Assembly: GCF_024693525.1 (NCBI RefSeq) | Contig: NZ_JAILKR010000007.1 | Span: 3,521-67,520, forward strand | Reading direction: 5' to 3' | Source: Selenomonas sp. | GTDB lineage: Bacteria; Bacillota_C; Negativicutes; Selenomonadales; Selenomonadaceae | DNA: 64,000 bases | Shown here: one piece after another, positions 60,748-64,000 of the stretch | Layout of the letters: every line of letters starts with the position of its first letter | How positions within the stretch are numbered: the first letter of the stretch is position 1 | The notes under the pieces: generated by a model | Database searches by the model: none | What the model was told of the DNA's origin: nothing | The model's input: only the letters and a program-made list of their open reading frames with translations | Position numbers and translations under genes: made by a program

Positions 60748-60762
60748 TGAATTCAAGGGCTC

Positions 60763-60937
60763 GCGGGTTTTCCGCGGGTCTTTTTTGTTTGCTGATTTTG
60801 GTGCTCAGCGGGTTTGCAGCGGGTTTCGTGGCGAAGTTTTTTTGCCGCGAAGGGCTGTTTTAGGGCGTTGTGTCCGTGATTTACGGACACGATTGACCCT
60901 ATTTTTTTGTCTTTGTATTGCGGACAGTCGCGGGTTG
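60763..60937. repeat. Five phased direct repeats (A/C)GCGGGTT, candidate integrase arm sites
   Basis: CGCGGGTTT at 60763, CGCGGGTCT at 60774, AGCGGGTTT at 60808, AGCGGGTTT at 60819 and CGCGGGTTG at 60929. Steps are 11, 34, 11 and 110 bases, close to whole helical turns. They lie between the tRNA 3' end and the integrase stop, where arm-type sites are expected. The first two also form the hairpin (CGCGG-GTTTT-CCGCG, then TTTTTT) that terminates the tRNA. The rest of 60788-60956 holds no gene. Confidence 0.55.
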
Positions 60938-60956
60938 ACCGGTCAGCTGTCCAGGT

Positions 60957-62165
60957 TTATTGTGCTTTGTATTTACTGGTACCTTTCGGGGAACCGATGA
61001 GGTTTTCGGCATCGGATTCGAGCCACTTGCCGACGGCAGATTTGCTTTCTTCGTCGATATGGGTGTAGATATCCATGGTGATCTGGATGGTTGAGTGGCC
61101 CAGTTGTTCCTGGATATCTTTGAAGTCAAATTTGCCGGAGGCTTTCATGCGGCTGGCCATGTCGTGGCGCAGCATGTGGAAGGTGGTTTTAATGCCAAGC
61201 TTTCGGCGGATGTTGCAAAAATCTGAGGAAAATACGGCTGGGTTTATGTAGCGCCCATTTTCCCGCGTGAATACGAGGTCGGGGTGTTCCCAGTTTTGGG
61301 CCTGCAGCCGCTTGGCGGCTTGCATGGCTTTGTAGGTGGTAAGTTCTTGGCAGAGTGCCGCTGGGATGTAGAGTTCCCGTTTGCTGGTGGTGGTTTTGGG
61401 TTCGGCAAGGTAGACTGGGGCCTCTTTGCCGGGCTGTTTGGCACCGTTGGCGAGGGCGTAGCGCACGCGAAGTTTTCCTGCCGCAAGGTCGATGTCCTGC
61501 CAATGCAGGGCGAGCAGTTCGCCGCGGCGCAGGCCGGTAAAGTATTCCGTGAGCAGCAGGTAGCGCCAGCAGTAGTAGGGGGAGGCTGCGTTTAGCAGTG
61601 CCTCGCGGTCGGCGCGGCTGGGGCGGATGAATGGTTTTTTCGGCTTGCGCTTGGGTAGTTCCAGGTCGTCGGCAGGGTTGTCGTCGATGAGTTTTAGTTT
61701 GACAGCCCGTTTGAAGGCCATGCGCATGATGGTGCGGAAGTATTGTGCCGTGCGGTAGTGGTGATTCATTTGTTTGGTGATGATGCGTTGCAGTTCAAAT
61801 GAGGTGACGGCGCTGAGGGGTAGGCGGCCGATGGCAGCGATGGCGTAGTTTAGCATGTGCTGGTAGCTGGCGGCGGTGTCGGCGCGGATTTGTGGGCGGG
61901 AGTAGGTTTCGAACCAGCTCGTGAGCCAGTGGGCAACGGTCAGCCGGTCAGCGGCGAGGGAGTTGGGGCTGGCGTATTTGATGGTTAGTTCCTCAAGTGC
62001 CGCCCGCGCCTCGCGTTTGCTGAGGCAGGTTTTTGTCCGTTTGATCATCCGACCGGTTTTGCCGTCGTAGCCGATATTTAGCTGTGCAATCCAGCGGTCT
62101 TTTTTCTCATCGTGGTAGATGGAGCCGTCGCCGGGCAGGCGGCGGTTTTTCTTTTTGGTTGTCAT
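60957..62165 (-). CDS. int: Tyrosine recombinase/integrase
   Basis: A 402-aa phage-type integrase. It has an N-terminal arm-binding domain (GDGSIYHDEKKDRWIAQL), a SAM-like core-binding domain (~residues 70-170) and a catalytic domain with the first Arg in FTGLRRGELLALHW, HxxR in HMLRHDMA, LGHSTIQITM and the nucleophile Tyr in DIYTHIDE. It inserts and excises the element at the tRNA-Ser 3' end. It starts at ATG 62165 with GGGAG upstream and points towards the tRNA. Confidence 0.93.
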   Translation of the reverse strand: MTTKKKNRRLPGDGSIYHDEKKDRWIAQLNIGYDGKTGRMIKRTKTCLSKREARAALEELTIKYASPNSLAADRLTVAHWLTSWFETYSRPQIRADTAASYQHMLNYAIAAIGRLPLSAVTSFELQRIITKQMNHHYRTAQYFRTIMRMAFKRAVKLKLIDDNPADDLELPKRKPKKPFIRPSRADREALLNAASPYYCWRYLLLTEYFTGLRRGELLALHWQDIDLAAGKLRVRYALANGAKQPGKEAPVYLAEPKTTTSKRELYIPAALCQELTTYKAMQAAKRLQAQNWEHPDLVFTRENGRYINPAVFSSDFCNIRRKLGIKTTFHMLRHDMASRMKASGKFDFKDIQEQLGHSTIQITMDIYTHIDEESKSAVGKWLESDAENLIGSPKGTSKYKAQ

Positions 62166-62231
62166 TTCCTGTCACTCCCTTTGGTGGTGTCAGGAAAGAT
62201 GTGGATGATTCCCCGTGCTTGTTGATAAATA

Positions 62232-62273
62232 TGTGGATATCTTGTGGATTTGCTGTGGGTAATCGGTGGATAA
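62232..62273 (+). repeat. Array of four TGTGGATAA-like 9-mers at exact 11-bp spacing
   Basis: TGTGGATAT (62232), TGTGGATTT (62243), TGTGGGTAA (62254) and GGTGGATAA (62265). The consensus TGTGGATAA is the complement of the DnaA box TTATCCACA. Further copies lie at 62200 (TGTGGATGA) and 62347 (TGTGGATAG). The stretch 62166-62453 holds no gene. Candidates are an origin of the element or integrase arm sites. Confidence 0.6.
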
Positions 62274-62363
62274 GGGGCAGGGCTGGTACGGTTGCGGGAT
62301 ATGTTGCAGGTACCCTTGCAGGCCGTCTTGCGGGTCTATGGTGCCTTGTGGATAGCCGCGAGC

Positions 62364-62387
62364 GCCCGCCGTTATTGGGCGGCGGGC
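62364..62387. terminator. GC hairpin downstream of the repressor
   Basis: GCCCGCCG (62364-62371) pairs with CGGCGGGC (62380-62387), loop TTATTGGG. No T-run on either strand; it could be a weak terminator or part of the neighbouring repeat region. Confidence 0.4.
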
Positions 62388-62453
62388 ACTGCTAAGACGT
62401 ACCTTATTTGGTAGACATATCCTTTTAGTAGTGAGGCCTGGCTCTTTGACCGG

Positions 62454-62876
62454 TCAATTCCTGTGGGTGTTCATGCTGGAGAGTACCAGTTCGACGGCCT
62501 GGCGTTGTTCTGGTGTCAGGATGGCGAGCTGCTCCAGGATGCGGCGGTTTACGCTGTCACGGTTGGCTCCGATGAGGTAGTCGACGGTGACGTCGAAGAA
62601 GGCCGCGATGCGCGGCAGACGGTCGACGCTCGGGAAGGAGCGGCCCTGTTCCCAGTTGGCATAGGTCGTGTTTGGTACGCCGAGGATCTCGGCCATTTGG
62701 TTTTGCTTGATGAGCAGTTCTTGCCGCAGGGTTTTGAGGCGCTGCGGGAAGAGGTTATCGCGGGCGTCCTGGGCGGCAAGGTCAGCGAGGCGTTCCTTGA
62801 GGTCCGGGCGCACGGTTTCGATTGACGGGTCAAGATGGGCCGGCGCTGTTCTGTCGTGCTTTGTTTTTTCGTTCAC
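62454..62876 (-). CDS. XRE-family repressor of the integrative element
   Basis: A 140-aa cI-like regulator. The helix-turn-helix is at ~residues 45-100 (LKTLRQELLIKQNQMAEILG, then PNTTYANWEQGRSFP, then AAFFDVTVDYLIG). The N-terminal 40 residues are a charged extension and the C terminus a short helix. The start is GTG at 62876 with AAGGAGGC upstream. It is divergent from the excisionase-like gene, forming a lysogeny-type switch. Confidence 0.88.
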   Translation of the reverse strand: MNEKTKHDRTAPAHLDPSIETVRPDLKERLADLAAQDARDNLFPQRLKTLRQELLIKQNQMAEILGVPNTTYANWEQGRSFPSVDRLPRIAAFFDVTVDYLIGANRDSVNRRILEQLAILTPEQRQAVELVLSSMNTHRN

Positions 62877-62902
62877 CTGTAAGCCTCCTTTCGTCTTTAT
62901 TT

Positions 62903-62996
62903 TACCATAGGATGACGCAAAATACCATTAAATACGACTAAAATCCGTTGCAATCACTAAAATATGGTAGACAACAATAGAAAACAGATGTATAAT
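62903..62996. promoter_or_regulatory. Divergent control region: TACCAT sites and rightward promoter
   Basis: TACCAT occurs at 62903 and 62923 (20 bases apart) and as ATGGTA at 62964-62969. The last touches the -35 (TAGACA, 62968-62973) of a promoter whose TATAAT is at 62991-62996, 17-base spacer. These are candidate operators for the XRE repressor. The rest of 62877-63121 shows no gene. Confidence 0.5.
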
Positions 62997-63121
62997 AAAA
63001 CTAACAGATGGGGATTATGCTGATAAAATCAATTATTTTTTGGGAATATTAAAAACTTTATTGGCATTTGTCCTTGTGGGTAGGATCATCTCCTCTGATT
63101 TTTGCGGAAGGATGTGGATGT

Positions 63122-63334
63122 ATGGAGGACACAGAAAAGATTCTTTTGTCAGTGCAGGAGTTTTCTAAGGTGACGGGCCTCGGAGAGAAGTCGATTCGAA
63201 GGCTTTCCCATGTGCGCGGGTTTCCGGCAATACGCATCGGTCATCGCATCATGATTCATAAGCGGTCGGCGGAGGTGTGGCTGGCGGATTGCGCGGCGCA
63301 TCAGGATGCTTGTCTGCCGTCGATTGAGATCTGA
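63122..63334 (+). CDS. Excisionase/MerR-like HTH_17 DNA-binding protein
   Basis: A 70-aa winged-helix protein (LLSVQEFSKVTGLGEKSIRR, then RGFPAIRIGHRIMIHKRSAE) of the excisionase type (Xis, Tn916-like) that binds DNA to direct excision or early transcription. ATG 63122 follows AAGGATG; the longer upstream frame begins within non-coding sequence. It overlaps the next gene (TGATG). Confidence 0.8.
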   Translation: MEDTEKILLSVQEFSKVTGLGEKSIRRLSHVRGFPAIRIGHRIMIHKRSAEVWLADCAAHQDACLPSIEI

Positions 63335-63702
63335 TGGATACGCTCGGCGGGTGGATGCAGGAGATTCGCTATTTTTATAAGCGGCAGCTGTCGTTTCCGC
63401 TGTCCACGCATGCGCAGGCGCTCTGGTCGTATTTGATGTATCGGGGCAATGAGGCGTTCTGGCATTTCCCGATCCGGCTGTCGCTGATGGAGTTGGCGGG
63501 GGCTACGGGGATGTCGCTGACGATGGTCAAGCGGGCGCGCCGTGAGCTCGAGGAGTATGGCTATATCCGGCATAAGGCTTTTGGCGGCAATCGGCCGGCG
63601 GGGTATTATATGCTCTCGAATATCCATATCGGCCAGCAGATGGGGCCGAAACTACCAAATCTTGCCCCCAAGGAGGCGGCCAAGGCGGAAGGGGCGGATT
63701 GA
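63334..63702 (+). CDS. Winged-helix protein, replication-initiation-like
   Basis: A 122-aa protein with a winged-helix fold: PLSTHAQALWSYLMYRGNEA, LSLMELAGATGMSLTMVKRA and LEEYGYIRHKAFGGNRPAGY resemble the N-terminal domain of phage and mobile-element replication proteins (DnaD/RepA-like helix-turn-helix). The C-terminal 30 residues are low in complexity. Translationally coupled to the excisionase-like gene. Confidence 0.65.
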   Translation: MDTLGGWMQEIRYFYKRQLSFPLSTHAQALWSYLMYRGNEAFWHFPIRLSLMELAGATGMSLTMVKRARRELEEYGYIRHKAFGGNRPAGYYMLSNIHIGQQMGPKLPNLAPKEAAKAEGAD

Positions 63703-63746
63703 GGCAGGGGCGACATCTTTGCTGCGCGGTGGCAAGCGGTAGCGAG

Positions 63747-63977
63747 ATGAGGAGGAGTTATAAGGGAGATTTGAAATTGGTACAATCGAATGATGGTCTA
63801 TCTGAGTATGAGTGTTTTCGGGGCAGGACTGCCGAAGAGTGTGAGATCCTGGACGTCTACCGGCGTGTGGGGATACTGATCCGGTTTGACCGGTCAAGGA
63901 TGCTGGCACTGGTGAATGGTGTTGCGGTGGCGCGGATTGCCCTGGCGGACAGCGAGAGGAGGAGTTCTCATGGATAA
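63747..63977 (+). CDS. Unknown small protein of the integrative element
   Basis: A ~76-aa protein from ATG 63747 (RRSYKGDLKLVQSNDGLSEY, ending ARIALADSERRSSHG). A TTG at 63699 would add 16 residues and has a G-rich site; the start is uncertain. No family recognised. It contains the palindrome TTGACCGGTCAA at 63886-63897. It overlaps the next gene by eight bases. Confidence 0.45.
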   Translation: MRRSYKGDLKLVQSNDGLSEYECFRGRTAEECEILDVYRRVGILIRFDRSRMLALVNGVAVARIALADSERRSSHG

Positions 63978-64000
63978 TGCGATTCGGGTGCGGATTGATG
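63970..64000 (+). CDS. Start of a gene running off the window
   Basis: ATG at 63970 after GAGGAGGAG opens MDNAIRVRID and continues past base 64000. Too short to identify. Confidence 0.5.
   Translation, partial: MDNAIRVRID

Overview
This window looks like a chromosome segment of an anaerobic diderm Firmicute (class Negativicutes), probably close to Selenomonas; the genus is inference. The reasons are the combination of an LPS export and heptose-core pathway (LptD, two HldE-type kinases, HldC, HldD, GmhB, two GT9 heptosyltransferases) with Firmicute-style genes (strong AGGAGG ribosome sites, WalJ/YycJ, PASTA-bearing PBP2, LtaS-like sulfatases), plus strictly anaerobic energy genes: a ferredoxin-dependent 2-oxoacid oxidoreductase, Rnf and an [NiFe] hydrogenase.

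Layout. 1-5.7 kb: 3' end of rpsR, a ClC antiporter, a DeoR regulator translationally coupled to an LtaS-like phosphotransferase, and a PflX-type radical SAM protein. 5.68-6.24 kb: a 560-bp non-coding element made of two inverted, diverged copies of a ~200-bp hairpin inside 17-bp terminal inverted repeats. 6.3-14.4 kb: iron alcohol dehydrogenase (minus strand), EamA exporter, korDABC, small membrane protein, ApbE, LarE and a Nudix hydrolase. 14.5-22.8 kb: a hydrogenase locus (small and large subunit, cytochrome b, an 80-aa CxxCGC/HMA-like protein, hypA, hypB, protease, hypC, hypD, hypE) behind a promoter region full of CTATAA half-sites; hypF is absent. 22.9-35.4 kb: secreted proteins, a CDF transporter, LptD, and the heptose/LPS-core operon with a second LtaS-like enzyme.

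35.4-45.2 kb: a lactate permease remnant, an AlbA_2 protein, then an AT-richer block of glycan genes (GT17, GT4, VirK/YbjX family, a third LtaS-like enzyme, an EptA-like phosphoethanolamine transferase) ending in a broken fic gene. 45.2-60.2 kb: housekeeping and energy genes: walJ, htrA, rlmH, a PASTA PBP2, rseC-rnfCDGEAB, an M18 peptidase and a TAXI-type TRAP transporter operon. 60.6 kb to the end: tRNA-Ser(CGA) followed by the left end of an integrative element: phased direct repeats, a tyrosine integrase, a TGTGGATAA repeat array, a divergent repressor/excisionase switch and early replication-type genes running off the window.

How it fits together. Kor produces or consumes reduced ferredoxin, Rnf couples ferredoxin and NAD to an ion gradient, ApbE probably supplies the covalent flavins of RnfD and RnfG, and the membrane hydrogenase feeds H2 electrons to quinone. 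The LPS genes build and export the inner core, and four alkaline-phosphatase-fold transferases are candidates to decorate it. Coordinates and motifs were read by eye; no database search was run.
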